A stretch of DNA of 64,000 nt from Diphasiastrum complanatum (Eukaryota; Streptophyta; Lycopodiopsida; Lycopodiales; Lycopodiaceae): contig MU831548.1 of the NCBI GenBank assembly GCA_029204225.1, positions 1-64,000 on the forward strand, read 5' to 3'. Within the stretch, counting starts at the first letter, position 1. Every line of letters starts with the position of its first letter. This document shows, piece by piece, positions 45,087 through 57,545 of this stretch. Under the pieces are notes generated by a model, which saw only the letters and a list, made by a program, of their open reading frames with translations, searched no databases and was not told where the DNA came from. A program made the translations under genes and the position numbers.

Positions 45087-45781
45087 TGTTGTTGACACAT
45101 TACTCTTTAGTAATGACATTCGACGAAATAACAAAACTATTTTGATACTGTCATAAATACAACCTACTATCATTCACAAGTGCAGAAAATGAATGATAAC
45201 TAGATTGTCTTATTGTCAATATGATCAGAACTTAGATCGAATAGCATGAATAATAGAAACAGTGAGACAAGACAAATGTCGAATGTAGTATGTATTAGTG
45301 TTCTATTTTTTGGACTTCGAATGATGAAAATACAATCGTTGTCTACTCTAATTGCATTACAATAATAGCGCATCTAATTCTGCTATAAATTTCGCTCATA
45401 CACAAATTGTATTCGCGATAGCTTATTAACAATCAGTCTATGCCCATGGCAAAATAGAAGGATAAAGAGAAAAATGCTCCTAAATCTTGATTGATAACTT
45501 GGAAACTTGAAAAGAACAAATCTACTTATCTATTTATAGTTGTTGGTGGCACAGCCCTAATGGAATGCGTTGTCATTCACCTGGTAGATGCCACATGGAG
45601 ATGAGGGATTGAACCAAAAATGGATAAGACTCCATAGTTTAGGTCTGCTCGACTCTATGTCGATAGTATGTGTATTTTTGTAGACGGATTTTGACTCTTC
45701 AACATTGTCTCGATAATACGAATAAAATTGTAGAGCAAGTAGTTCCACATTACAAAATGATTGAAGGACTGAAATGCAACA
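45087..45781 (-). repeat. Probable 3' LTR of copia element 11
   Basis: The minus strand reads TTAAGGGGGAG|TGTTGCATTTC at 45781, a strong polypurine tract plus LTR start. The other end near 45087 (tgttgttgaca) is tentative. Confidence 0.6.
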
Positions 45782-48290
45782 CTCCCCCTTAATGTGAACT
45801 TCTAAAAATTGAGGTATTAAGTTGAGAATACTAAACTTAGAACGAATGTCGAATGATAACGCTTTGGTGAATATATCTCATGTTATGAACTTTGTTCCAC
45901 AAAAGATTGAAAATCTCTCTTTCGAGTACTTTGTCTCTGACGAAATGATATTTTATCTCAATATGCTTGCTCTGGGAATTATATTTGGGGTTAATAGATA
46001 AAGCAATTGTACTCTAATTGTCGCAAAAGACGAAAGTTGCTTGTAGCCGACTAAGCTTGTTGTCCGACAATAGATACCTTAACCAGATAGCTTCTTTTGC
46101 AACATGTGCGATGGCAATGTATTCGACCTCTGTTGAAAATAATGTAGTCGAATTTTGCTTATTGTTGTTCCAAGAGACAGGACCTTTGTTGAATACAAAG
46201 ACATATCCTGATGTCGACTTTCTGCTGTCAACATCTCTAGCCCAATCTACATCTATAAACCCTTGAAGAAGATTAGCATGGCCATTCGAATCATCATTCC
46301 AACATAACAAATGCAATAATCTTGTGTCGACTGTAAATATCGAAGAACTCTAAGTAGAGGTTTCTAATGAATGAAACATATATTCGACATATATTGGCTT
46401 AGTGTACTAATTGAATAAGTAATGTCAGGTCTAGAACATATCATGGCATAAATGAAAGAACCAATAATAGAATGATAAGGATATTGTTTCATCTGCTCGA
46501 CTTCTTCAAAAGACTGAGGGCATTGGTCCTTCGAATATTTCGAACCTGGATCCATTGGAGTTTTGGCTAGTTTACAGTCGACCATTTTATGTATGAATAA
46601 AAGATTACGAATGTATTTCTGTTGACTGATATAAATCAATCGATGTCACAATCTTTAAAGATCTATATTCCAAGGCAGAAATGGGATTCCCCTAAATCTG
46701 TCAAATTCCTTCGATAACGTCTCTTTGACATCTTTCAACATTCGAATGTCATTACTAAAACATAATGTGTCATCAACATATAATGTAATGATAATGAAAG
46801 ATGAATTCACTGATTTTTAGTAAACATAACAATCAACTGAACTTGGTATAAAGTCTTGAATTCGTTGATTCATCGAAACTATGTACGATGGTTGTTTAAG
46901 CCAATAGAGAGCTTTTCAAAGTTTGCATACCTGATGGATGTTTCCCTTCAACTCATAGCCTTTAGGTTGAGACATATAGACATCCTTTTTTATAACTCCA
47001 TGCAAAAATGCAGTTTGTACATCTATCTAGTGAATTTCTAGATCTGCCACGCTTGCAAATGAAAGTAAAAGTCTGATTTGACTACAGGACTGAAAGTTTT
47101 CGAATAATCAACATTCAGGATTTGAGAGAATCCTCTAACAACTAATCTCACCTTCCATCAATTAAACTGAACCATCGACTTTGTATTTGATTCGATAAAC
47201 CCATTTGCAAAAAATGGTATTTTTACCGACTCTATAACAGTCCATGTCTAATTTTTTATAAGAGATTGATACTCTTTTTCCATTGCTGATTTTCACTGAT
47301 CTGCATTTAAACTAGAAATTGCCTTTGAATAACTGATTGGCTCGTCGACGAGATAACAAGTGGCAATGGCGTTGTCGATAAATCTGTCAAGAGGAAATCT
47401 ATTTCGATTCGATCTTCAAAGAATTGGCTTTTCTAGTTGTTGTTGTGGCTGTGTCGAGTTGTCTTCCGGATCATTGATTAGAGTAGAGTCAATATTCGAG
47501 CTTAATGCGATATCAAGTGTTGATTCGACATCTTCAACTTTCTACTTTCTCCTCTCTTGAGACTGACCAATGAATCTTTGAGTATTGTTGTCTCCCAATG
47601 ACACATATTTCTGAGTCGTAGCTTGATTGTACTCATGAAACCAATTTCATTGACTCATCGTGTGAGTAGCACCTGAATCCAAATACCAAGAATTGATATC
47701 TTGTCGATCTTCATTTACTAAAAATGCTACTTGATCAACTTCTTTGTTAGAGTCTTTAGAACCTTTGACAATCCTCCAGCAAATGTTCGATTCATTTGCA
47801 ATATCTGCAATAAAATTTCGATTTCGATAAACCTGAATTCGAATTTGTCTTATTCAAAATTCGAATTATTATTCAACTTCATGCTTTTTTCGCCTTCTTT
47901 TCAAATTTCTTCAAATAAAGAGCTTCCGATTCTGGTGTCGAATGAAAGCATGAATATCCATTTCTCCGGATCTCTTCCTGCAGTAGCATAGACCTAGTAG
48001 AAGACTTTGTTGAGTAGAAATAATGATTACCCGATTTTCATATGCATCAAAAAGGCTTGATAGGAGAGTCATGACGGCATCTAAATCATTGATTCTGCAC
48101 CACTTGCAAACATTTGCTCAAGAATTTTTTTGAAGTTGTTCAAGTGATTCAAAATCGAATTTGAATCGACCATTTTGGATGAGACTTTTTTTCCTCAAAT
48201 GAAATTTGGCAGTCACATCTCTAATATCATAGAGAGTGCTTAGGATATTCCAAGCTTCTAACGAAGACAATACGAGTAAAACCGCAGAGG
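45782..48290 (-). pseudogene. Copia element 11 relic: gag, protease, RT, RNase H
   Basis: From right to left on the minus strand: gag piece (SSLEAWNILSTLYDIRDVT, 48280-48000), protease (WYLDSGATHTMSQ, near 47680), then directly the spacer before RT, so the integrase core is deleted near 47600. RT follows in pieces with several stops (LYVDDTLCFSND near 46770, IYISQQKYIRNLL, GSFIYAMICSRPDITYS), then RNase H (FIDVDWARDVDSRKSTSGYVF, VSWNNNKQNSTTLFST), ending at about 46014. Stops and frameshifts are frequent; this is one of the oldest copia copies here. Its gag end lies within 600 bases of the TPLATE stop codon. Confidence 0.85.
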
Positions 48291-48862
48291 GTAGTCCGAG
48301 ACGTAGGGCCGTTCCCACGGCGGAATGGCCGAGGAGGTGACCTTCCGCGGCGTGAAAACTTTATTTTTTGGCCATAATTTTTTTTTTTCGCATGCACCTT
48401 CAGCATCCTAGAAGGTGCATTAAAAAAAAATTGGAAAAAAAAAAGGAGCAAAAATTACGTTCAATGAGGCACCTTTTCTTCATGAAAAAACAAAAAATGA
48501 TTTTTTGTTTTCAAATGGATTCAAATTTTCAGTCAAATTTATTGAATTATGCTAAAATCTTGAAATTCCCTCCTTTTTTCCCAACCTTTTTTTAAAAACT
48601 GTTTTAGGGTTTTTGAACCATTTGGCAGGAGCTCAATTTGAACTTTTCACTATTGCTTATCTGATGCTGTGTGTTTTATTATCAGCCAAAAAGAATATAC
48701 ATACTAAATTACCAAATTGTTGTGAACTACAGCATTAAGGCGCTGCTTTCGACAACGGCTGTGAAGTACATGGATCCCAAAGCTCATTTCATAGGCACGC
48801 AGGTTTTGCAATACTCCGCAAAAAGCACGCTATTATACCAAAATATCTTGGTGTTCACAATA
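48291..48862. other. TPLATE 3' flank / 3' UTR region
   Basis: Begins with a short GC-rich patch (48295-48355), then A- and T-runs. No coding signal. It should include the TPLATE 3' UTR (minus). Confidence 0.45.
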
Positions 48863-51266
48863 TTAAAAAATAGTCGGCTCTGATCGAAAGATTTCCCATT
48901 CTTGCAGAACAGCTGCTTGCAAAGCTTTATGCTCAATTTCCTCGGGCAAAAAAGCTGTTAACGTTGAAGGTTCTGAAGAAGCTTGTACACCCTGGATGAG
49001 GTTGTCATCTTCCTTTTTCACAGGAGGAAGTGTCACTGGAGGAAGTGTCACTTTCGGAAGTGCCAATAGCTCCATTGAACGCCTTAATTTCTCAGCTGCT
49101 GCTGCTTGAACTGCTTCTTCAGGAACTACATCGATGGTTCCATCAGTCAAATCATCCAACCAGTCTTGTAGGTCTGTGGCAATTTCGTCGAGCAAAGATG
49201 CAGAAGATGAGCGTAGCACAAATTTGCACACCATAGTGTGAGTCTCATCACCAAGATCAACATTCCCACTCACTTCACTAGCACCAAAAATCAGCATTCC
49301 AAGAAAGTCACCATACCAAGTTTTGGCAGCATAGCACAGCTGTAGCAAATAGAACAAAGTTAATAACAGTCTTCGACGCAAAACATAACTGTGGAAAAAA
49401 TAATACATGTTGACAGGTTTCTAAGAAGCACACCTGAAAGCCTGCCACTGAGCGCAAGATGTGCGAACAGACTTTGTGGAAAGGTTTAGATGCAAGCGAT
49501 TTGAACCCATCTAGGAAATTGAGTTTTGCTGCTGCACCAGCTTTCAGACCACCACCTTCATACATATATGCTCCTGTATGCTCGAAAATTGCAGGTAAAC
49601 TTGGCCACAGCCGGAAGAACTCGACCGGTGAACATTCATGGGGAAGTAGAAGCTCTATCAAAGGAATCTTATATGACCGACACCTCAAAACGATCGGCTC
49701 ACCATACTCAGGTTTACCACTTCTTCTATGTCTGACACCACCTAACGTCTCTTCATCCCCAAAATCAACCTCATCACCACTGCCTGCTGCAACCCCAAAG
49801 AAGGGATAATACAGAAGCTGCACACATAAAGCACAGCGTTCGAATCTTGACACTCCCACTGTCACACTGCATTGAGTTGGATCCTGTTTACATGAAAATA
49901 ATAGTGAAATTAGAAACTTGGAAACTTAATTCGTATACAAATAATAGCTTTCCAATGAATCTTACTTCATTACACCCTCTCTTTCATAAGAAATGATAAA
50001 ACCCTAAAACCTTGAACCCGGCATTACCATTATCAGGGCTTGCTCATGTTCCCTTGGCTGTACCCAAACTTCAAATTTTAGCTACGACAAGTTTTAAAAT
50101 CAGCCCAAAAAAAAAGCTCAGAACTGGACCCTGGTTTAGGCTTTAACGGTTAGGCTTTAGACCTGTGCACTAATTATGCCTGAACTACATAACATGAACA
50201 ATCCCAAATGTCAAACAGAACGTCCAATCCTAGATTATCTGGACCTCTGACATACCACTGAGACTTCTCACACCTCACACACTTGACGGCATCGAAGTAT
50301 GTTAGCATGTACAGTTCAAAAAAGGAAAAATGCACCACAATTTCTCCTGTTATTTGCATACTTAAAAAGTCAAAGAGGGCTAAAACCGCCAGGATATGAT
50401 CACCTTTGGAGCAGTGTTACCTAATTCCCAGATTACTTCCCACCATTGCATAATGTACGGAAAATGCAAATAATTAATTTAACACAAAAGGAACTGCATG
50501 TTCTCACCAGCAAGCAACAAATTCAAATGCAGAAGATCCCAGCAACAACAATGCAACTTGAAGTTATGAGAAGACGGTCAACCTACATGAAATTCCACAA
50601 TCTACATTGACTTTTCAATGAGTTTTTGGCAGCTTTGAAACTTGAGTCCTCCAGAGCAACGAACAGGAAATGAAAATTTAGTCAGCTCACTGTCACTCAC
50701 TTCATCTATGCATAACATAGCTACAATTTGCAAAATTAGTTGGCTTCACCAACTGATACAGTGACCATATAAAAATCGCACAACTCAATGACCCAATGCA
50801 ACTTCAACAGCTACAAAATGTAGGCATGTTAGAGCATCCAGAAGTTCCTCAATAGGCCATAAGAGAAGGAAAACGCATCAGTTAGCAGTGCTTGCATTGT
50901 CGACAATGCAGAGCATGCACTTCATATTTGACACTCTTTTACTGAGATTCTGGAATAGACATGCAAATATCAAAAACAATGATAAACAAGTGTCAAAATT
51001 GAGCAATAAGAAAATTTGTCAACAAGTGATTTTCATTTACATAAGAGTATCATGCTTATTTCTCATCCAGTAATGGCAAAGTAATTAACTGTCTTTTCAA
51101 TACAAAATGAGGAAATAGTTGTTCTAGAGCTGCCAAATTAAACCTGAGAAAGAAGATGTTGCAATTGTCGTACTGCCTGTGGGTGGCCATCCATAAAATG
51201 CAGAGATCCAACCAGACCAACCCGTACATCAACACGGTTCAGCTCCAAATCGGTCATATTGATTAC
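48863..51266 (-). CDS. TPLATE, last three exons (adaptor subunit of the TPLATE complex)
   Basis: Minus-strand exons 51266-51144 (123 bp), 49883-49434 (450 bp) and 49339-48863 (477 bp, stop TAA) join in phase with CAG|gt donors and ag| acceptors. They give about 349 residues matching the conserved C-terminal part of plant TPLATE: RVDVRVGLVGSLHFMDGHP, GVSRFERCAL, YYPFFG, FFRLWPSLPAIFEHTG, KPFHKVCSHILRSVAGFQ, LCYAAKTWYG, FGASEVSGNVDLGDET, WLDDLTDG, and the Lys/Pro-rich tail ending in EHKALQAAVLQEWEIF. TPLATE is a subunit of the plant endocytic TPLATE/TSET complex acting with clathrin and AP-2 at the plasma membrane. All reading frames here are intact. Upstream exons (roughly the first two thirds of the protein) are not found between 51267 and 64000, so either a very long intron follows or this is a 3' fragment. 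Confidence 0.88.
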
Positions 51267-52441
51267 CTGTTAAGGCAAACATGCTCCTTGAAAAGTTGAG
51301 CACATCAGAAAGTACATTCATAGAAGCATCTAGTAAACTACTGAATGCGGCAAACTTAGAAAGACACAGATCGGTTCAAGGAGATTTCAATGGACTTAGA
51401 GAGCAAGAATGACCACTGCTTCAACATATGGCCCTGGATACTTTTCAAAGGCCTCAAAACAAAAAGTTAGCAAATCTTCATCGAGTTGACTAAAGAAAAG
51501 AAGCTACAGTTACCACAAAGGGTCAGGTTTGCAGAAAAAGGTTCAATTTCCCTGCCCACACATGGGTGGACACTGGATATCCCTGTCAAAGGCCTGTTTA
51601 AGGTTTCTAAACATTATGGACCGTACTAACTTTAGATATTTTGGACCCTTCAATTACTAGTGTCATTTATTAGGAAATTTATTATTAATAGTTCGTTTAT
51701 TGGAGCCCTCAAATAGGGTGTGGATAAGTTATTTGCAAGTGACAACTATAAATAGGCATGTAAGCCTCATAATCAGTGGTCATAGTTGAGACAATACTTC
51801 TTAAAACACATTAGATCAGTTGAGCTTAACTGACCTATATTCTGCTTAGATATAAAGGCATACCCTTGAAATTTACTAGCCTACCATTAGTTTTCATTGT
51901 TCTACATTCATTGATCTGTACATGTACAATCTCTTGCCAATTTGAATTTGTGTATATTTGGATTATGAGACTTGGCATCACTTTCCCAATGAAGAGGTGA
52001 GTACACCTGGTTCAATGAACAGATCTTTTATTCCAGTGCATCAGATTTGCTGCTTGTATAATATGCACATCTTGGGAGAAAAACTTTAATTTGCATCTTC
52101 TGGCTCCAGCAGTAGAGTGGTCAGTTTCAATGTTTCATGGACCTTTTCGAAACGCCTTTTCAAAAAGGGTTTGAAACGGGAAAGAATCGGCAACCTTGGG
52201 AAAGAAACGGGGAATCACTTTTAAGTTTTTTTTTTTAGAGAACTTTTTCCTAGCCTTCTATTGTAGCAAAAATAAGTGCCTTTTTAGTGTTTAATTTGCA
52301 ATGTACATTATAATTAATCAAGGATCAACCTTGAATCCAACTCCTGAGTCCCACCTATTGTCATGATTTATACATAATTCCCAAGCCCCACCTATTGTTA
52401 CATACATTGATGGCTCAAGTGTCATGTAACATCCCTCAGCA
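51267..52441. other. Upstream intron of TPLATE or intergenic; possible LTR
   Basis: About 51580-52020 has an LTR-like look (TATA-type actataaataggc near 51745, short TG/CA ends), but I could not fix boundaries. 52125-52210 carries TTTCGAAACG-type words. No further TPLATE exon is recognisable. Confidence 0.35.
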
Positions 52442-52442
52442 T

Positions 52443-52533
<91 letters not shown>

Positions 52534-52790
52534 GTCAAACCGTACACAACACAAGTCTTATTCTAGTTCAAAATGTATGTTTCTATGCTTGGTGAGGGTT
52601 GCCTTTTGAAGTTCATGAAGCTTGAGTGGCACCCTTACATCTAGGCAAAAATAGTCCCGTTCTAAAACGGTTTGAAACTGTTTTTTCACACTTACATGTA
52701 GGCAAAAACAGTCCTGTTTTGAAAAAACCGATCGAACAGTCCGTTCGAATCGGACCGTTTCGAAACGGCAATTCTTTGAACGAATTGTGA
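52125..52790. repeat. TTTCGAAACG-containing inverted-repeat segment
   Basis: Left part reads caatgtttcatggacc then ttttcgaaacg; right part contains gaccgtttcgaaacggcaa and gttcgaatcgg. The two sides share words in inverted orientation around a (CT)n tract. The same words recur at 57089-57545. Confidence 0.45.
52444..52533. repeat. (CT)n then (CA)n microsatellite
   Basis: About 75 bp of CT with one break, followed by a short CA run. Another pure (CT)n tract lies at about 53466-53529. Confidence 0.95.
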
Positions 52791-53463
52791 TTCGAAGAAA
52801 CTATGGTCAGATTTTTATTCTGGCAGCAATTTTGGACTCTGGAAGCAACTGCCTGAAGGCACCCCCATTATAGTCATAATTTCAAGTAGTCTAGGCTAGG
52901 GTAGAGGTTCTAGAGACTCCAAACTTCAAAACTTCATTTTTTTTCAAGTACTTTTCAGAATCTAGTTACATCCTCAGAATTCCAATAGTAGGGCACTAAG
53001 GAATCCTCTATAAGATTACAGTCCAACATCCAAAAATCGGGGAGATCAAAATTCATTTTTTAGGGATTTTAAACACTTTGACTTTTTCATTTGTCAAACA
53101 GCATTTTAAAGATTCTGCTTAAACATCAGGCCTTCTTAATACAGGTCAAAAGCGGATCCACATCCAATTTTGCATTTGAGTACTTGCAAGTATCAAGTTG
53201 GAGATTCCAACCCATCATTCTCTTCATAGATCCCATAGTTGCATAGCGTTTCTGGATTTCCAGCGTTTCTCAGAAACGTTTCTTTTTTTTTGGGAGCAAT
53301 ATGGGTATCAGACTAAAGCTCTAATTAAGGGCAATACATTTGTATAGGTTGCCGAATGTTTCGGGTACAGGATGGTCCAGTTCAGGTCCATTAACTCCTA
53401 CTAATTTACGGTTTAGCTCCTTTAATATAAAAAATTAGAATGACTCGTCGTGTTCACAACAGG

Positions 53464-53533
<70 letters not shown>

Positions 53534-53749
53534 ATAAACCATAAAACCGATCTGAAACCATACTGAATCATGGCACTGTTATGAATATGTTCTCACTATT
53601 TTGAAAAAAGTTTAGTCGACCAATTTGCACTCAACATTGAGACGGTATACACACCACCGACCAGTATTTGCACGACATGTGTCATGGCACATCAGCATGT
53701 TTGAACACATGTTGCGCGACACATGTTAATTTTTTGTCAGCCGATCTAA
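52791..53749. other. No recognised gene
   Basis: AT-rich, with one (CT)n tract at 53466-53529 and a cgtttctcagaaacgtttc inverted word near 53260 that resembles the TTTCGAAACG family. Confidence 0.4.
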
Positions 53750-53887
53750 CATGTGGCCATGCATTGTTTTTCTTGAAGCCATACTGACATGTGTCCGGCA
53801 GAGGGTATGGCCCACATGTGGCCATGCATTGTTTCTCTTGAAGCCCAAATGACATGTGTCAACGTGTTTAAGAGAGGGTATGGCCCA
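53750..53887. repeat. Tandem duplication, 64-bp period
   Basis: Copies at 53750 and 53814 share catgtggccatgcattgttt, cttgaagcc, gacatgtgtc and gagggtatggcccac; the second copy has a few extra bases. Confidence 0.8.
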
Positions 53888-53898
53888 CTCTCTCTCTC

Positions 53899-53955
<57 letters not shown>

Positions 53956-54150
53956 GTCTCTGGCGCGCGCTCTCTCTCTCTCGCACTCTCTCGCACTCTC
54001 TCTCTCTCTCTCTCCCTTGGGCTCCCTTGCTGCTGCTGCCTCTGTTCCACCTGCTGCTGCCTCTGCTCCACCTTCGCTGCTGCTGCTGTCTCTGCTCCGC
54101 TGCTGCTGCTCACTGCCTCTCCTCCCTTTTCTCTCTCTCTTTCTTTGTGT
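53888..54150. repeat. Low-complexity CT and GCTGCTGCC tracts
   Basis: A (CT)n stretch to about 54013 followed by imperfect CTG/CCT triplets to about 54120. Frames through it encode only Leu/Ser or Arg/Glu runs and are not genes. Confidence 0.85.
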
Positions 54151-54412
54151 TTCTTCTCTTGTCTATGCATGTTGTGTCTCTTTGTCTCTCATCTGCAACA
54201 ATTGTGCATGAATTTTTGTAGCAAAATTAGCTTGCCAACGATGTACTACATGCTTCGATTCAGCATCTTTCTGTGACTCTATGATTTTTTGATATGTTAT
54301 AAGATCATCATAATATATAATATCGGGCCACATGGCACCAAAATGGGGTACAGTGATGTTCGATTAACATAATGAAAACTATACAACTAAGATTTGTCGG
54401 AGTCATGGTAAT

Positions 54413-55002
54413 CTAATCAGAATCCTCCAAGTCTGTGCCTGTCTGCTGATCCCAAGGGTTTGCAGATGAATCAGAGGGAACCATACGTCGTGGCAAGACC
54501 CTGGCTCTGCTGTTGCGTGCTCTAGCTCTGCTGTTGCGTGCTCTAGCTCTGCTGCTCGTGCTCATCCTCCCCCTGCCCCTACCTCTGCCTCTCTCTCCTC
54601 CTCTGACCCCCCCCCTGGCTGCCCCCACTCCTCTGTCTACGTCGACGTGTTTGTGTCAGGTGGCTTGGATCCTACACCCTGGGATGGCCCTACCCACTGT
54701 GATGATGCCTAGCCAACGGCTGCCTGTGATGCTCCACTCCTGTCTACAAAAAGTGAACCCAGCCCCCCCCCCCCCCCCCCCCCTCTTTGAACCTCTAGGT
54801 CGCCCTCTAGGCCTACATGCAGGAATGGCTGGCTCCTCCTCTGTCTCCGCATCAGGGTCCACCAACAGGTCAACTAGGTCATCCCCTTGTGCCTCTGCCC
54901 CCATCTCCTCCTCCTCAGTATTTCCCTCAGCCCACTTCTCATAATCAGCCTTGAGCTCCTCTCCAACCTCCGAGCCCTCATCATCTCCCTCAGCCCTCTC
55001 CC
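54413..55002 (-). pseudogene. hAT transposase gene, C-terminal part (left of inserted copia)
   Basis: Minus strand: after the copia boundary an acidic tail (EGDDEGSEVGEELKADYEKW), then DDLVDLLVDPDAETEEE, a basic RGRPRGSKRG block, a 21-base C/G run (54763-54783), and a Gly/Arg-rich end closing with NPWDQQTGTDLEDSD and TAG at 54413. An in-frame TGA lies at about 54656. It continues directly the frame at 62847-62686 on the other side of the inserted element, with a 5-bp target duplication ctcc(c/t). Confidence 0.7.
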
Positions 55003-55432
55003 TGTTAGGAATTAATGTTTATTTGATACCCCTTCATGATAGTTTGGCCATGCCTACGTGCTATTATAGGGGCCACTACTATTTATAGTAAATTCATTTT
55101 TTTATTGCTTATGCATGTAGGTGGGTGCACTAATACTAGATTGGGACCTGTTTTAGTACTTAGAAATTCACCTTGGGCCTTTAGCCATTATACATAGTAA
55201 TTTTAGCAATTAGCTTTTGCTCTTTTGCCATTTGCTTTAGGCTTTTAGCTTTTTACATAGATTAGAGAAACTATATATGTAGGCTGGCGCCCCACCACAA
55301 GATCATTCCAATATGTTAGAGCTTTGCTCAATTCTCCTATAATCTGAATTATCTTTAATCTCTATGCTTGGTTTGTGTGAGTGCTAGTAGGACTAGTGAC
55401 TCCATCTAGAATTTGTATCACAAATTCTGACA
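55003..55432 (+). repeat. 5' LTR of copia element 12 (430 bp)
   Basis: TGTTAGGAATTAATG...AATTCTGACA. Contains actatatatgtaggc (TATA-like, about 55269-55283), which is absent from the 3' LTR because of a 92-bp deletion there. Confidence 0.93.
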
Positions 55433-55448
55433 TGGTATCAGAGCGGGC

Positions 55449-55485
<37 letters not shown>

Positions 55486-55703
55486 GAGGGGTTGCAAGAA
55501 GAAGATTGGAGGAGCTGAAGCTACATGTGGAGTCATCATTGTTAGGAGGACAACGTAGATCTTCTAGGAGGAGATCAAATTGCTACTGGCTGAGTTTGCT
55601 CATCTGAATCAAACCTGTTTGCTGGATCGCTGCTTCAAATCATTGACAGATCTGATTCTTTGCTACAGATCAGATTACTGGTTGTCTATTGGTTGAGCGC
55701 TGT

Positions 55704-56519
55704 TGTAAAGTCCAATTCACAAGATCCTATTCTAAGCATGCCAGATCAAGCAACACAAGGGAATCGGATGGTGGACAAACCAACCAAACCAAACCTAGAT
55801 CTTACGGATCTAGCCCCTATTGACAAAGGCTGAGAAACTCGAACTCAAATTCGAAGCTAAGAAACTCGAACTCGAATTCGAAACTGAACTCGAACTTGAA
55901 CTCGAAAGATAAATTGTCTGACCAAATAAACTGCCTCGAAAGATAAATTGTCTGGAAACAGAACGTCATTGTATATCAATCGTCTTAACGGTTAGATCGA
56001 CTATTACTGAAGGAAGAAGGCCAAAAGACCTATCCAGTGACAATACAAATACATGTACACTTACTCATTGCAATAAGGCAACAATAAGGCAGCAAGAGAT
56101 GTATACAGAAAAATCAGAATTATAAAAATTTGATTGATCAAAGTTTTTGGATCAATCTCTCATAAGGGATAGAGGCATCATACCAGCAGCATACCGCTAC
56201 TAGCACCACAATCAAGCATACACTAGTGATAGCCCAATGGGTATACTTATACCCTCCAAGACCCATGCACCACTAGTAGTGCACTATGACACCTCACTGG
56301 ACACCTATGCAGCCTATCTGGGCCACATCATCCAGTTCCCCTATGACTCACTGACAGACCCATAAAATCCACCATCAAGAGTTTAGGCCTACAACCATTA
56401 ATTATGACCATATACATATAAGGGCCCCAAACCCCTTATAATCATAAATAACTTACGAGTTGTTGGTCTACTGATCTTTAGCATGGACACGCTACCCAAG
56501 ACCAGTCGTGGGCATGACA
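55704..56519 (-). repeat. 3' LTR of gypsy element 13 (816 bp)
   Basis: Plus-strand ends TGTAAAGTCC and GGCATGACA. It holds about 330 bases (about 55800-56145) absent from the other LTR, including a run of ctcgaactcgaa/ttcgaa words at 55835-55910. Confidence 0.87.
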
Positions 56520-56539
56520 TTCTTCCCCCCTTATTCAAG

Positions 56540-57060
56540 TTCTGACCTTCGGAACTTAAAGCTCGGGAAGTTTCTCCTTAAGCTCTCTTCCTGTTCCTAA
56601 GAATCATCATCGTCTATGTGACCCTTCCACGAACCAAATGCTCGGTAACTATACGATTTCTAAGTCGTTTAGTTCTTGTATCCAAGACCTTTTCGGGTTC
56701 AAGTCGAGACACACCCAATGATTCATCCAACAGGTCCAATTGGTCTCCAGAACCAAGATGCTTTCCTTCACAACTCTTCTTGAGTCGACTTACGTGAAGA
56801 ATCCGATGTTCTTGAGCTCCCTCCGGGAGGTCCAACTGGTAAGCTAAGGAATTGATCTTTTTCAAGATCTAATACAGTCCTCTATACGTAGGGGACAATT
56901 TGTGATGCTTGTCCGTATGCATTACACTAGAATCCTTCAGGATACTCAGATACACCCAATCCTCCATTTAGAAGTCTCGAGGCGATCTTTTCATATTAGC
57001 ATAATGTCAGTCCCTATCCTAGGCACATGCTATCTGTAGCATTTCCTATATATCGTGTAG
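56540..57060 (-). pseudogene. Gypsy integrase C-terminal / chromodomain-like fragment
   Basis: The minus strand from 57060 reads YANMKRSPRDF, a stop, EDWVYL, then HKLSPTYRGLY, a stop, ILKKINSLAYQLDLPEG, HRILHVSRLKKSC and LEPEKVLDTRTKRLRNR, the typical end of Ty3/gypsy integrase before and into a chromodomain (IVTEHLVRG..., continuing in another frame as WKGHIDDDDS). Several stops and one frameshift. Nothing of gag, protease, RT or RNase H is left. Confidence 0.8.
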
Positions 57061-57088
57061 AAAATCCGCTACCTTCTGAAACTTGTTC

Positions 57089-57545
57089 AATGTTTCCTTG
57101 AAATGGGCCGTACGAAACAACCTCGTTTCGAAACGTTGTGTTAGTGTTCGAAACGATTGTATAAATAAATAAATAACCAAATTTTTGTCCGAAACTGCAC
57201 CATAAGCTTTGTAGTATGTACTGAAAAATGGGCTTGAACTGATTCTCACAACCTAATAACCTATCCATGACAATATCAATAATTGACTGAGGAAAGTGAC
57301 CATAGTCACCATACACAGCTTCTCCTCTTGAAATTGCGTTCTCTAGAGCATTCTCATAAAATTGGATGTATCTACTTGTTACTAGACTTTCTGTGACATC
57401 TGTAAACCCCAAAAACCCTCAAAAACACTTTTTTTTTTTTAAAAAAACCTAAAATAAATTCCCGTTTCGAACCTGAGCCAGACGTTTCAAACGTGTTTCG
57501 AAACGACGTACGAAACGAGCCCATGAAACATTGAACTTACTCATT
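57089..57545. repeat. TTTCGAAACG inverted-repeat insert inside gypsy 13
   Basis: Left arm plus strand: gttcaatgtttccttg...cctcgtttcgaaacg. Right arm read on minus: gttcaatgtttcatgggctc then cgtttcgaaacac. The interior of about 330 bases has a 132-codon open frame (57412-57014, minus) without a known domain. It looks like a small foldback or MITE-type element; the ends are not precisely defined. Confidence 0.5.

Noticed and set aside
53726-54221. Frames of 86-140 codons around 53.7-54.2 kb
   Set aside because: Low-complexity CT and CTG/CCT tracts; no domain and no splice signals.
55835-55910. Hexamer-like ctcgaa repeat as a separate satellite
   Set aside because: Short, lies within the gypsy LTR and is missing from the partner LTR by deletion; treated as part of that LTR.
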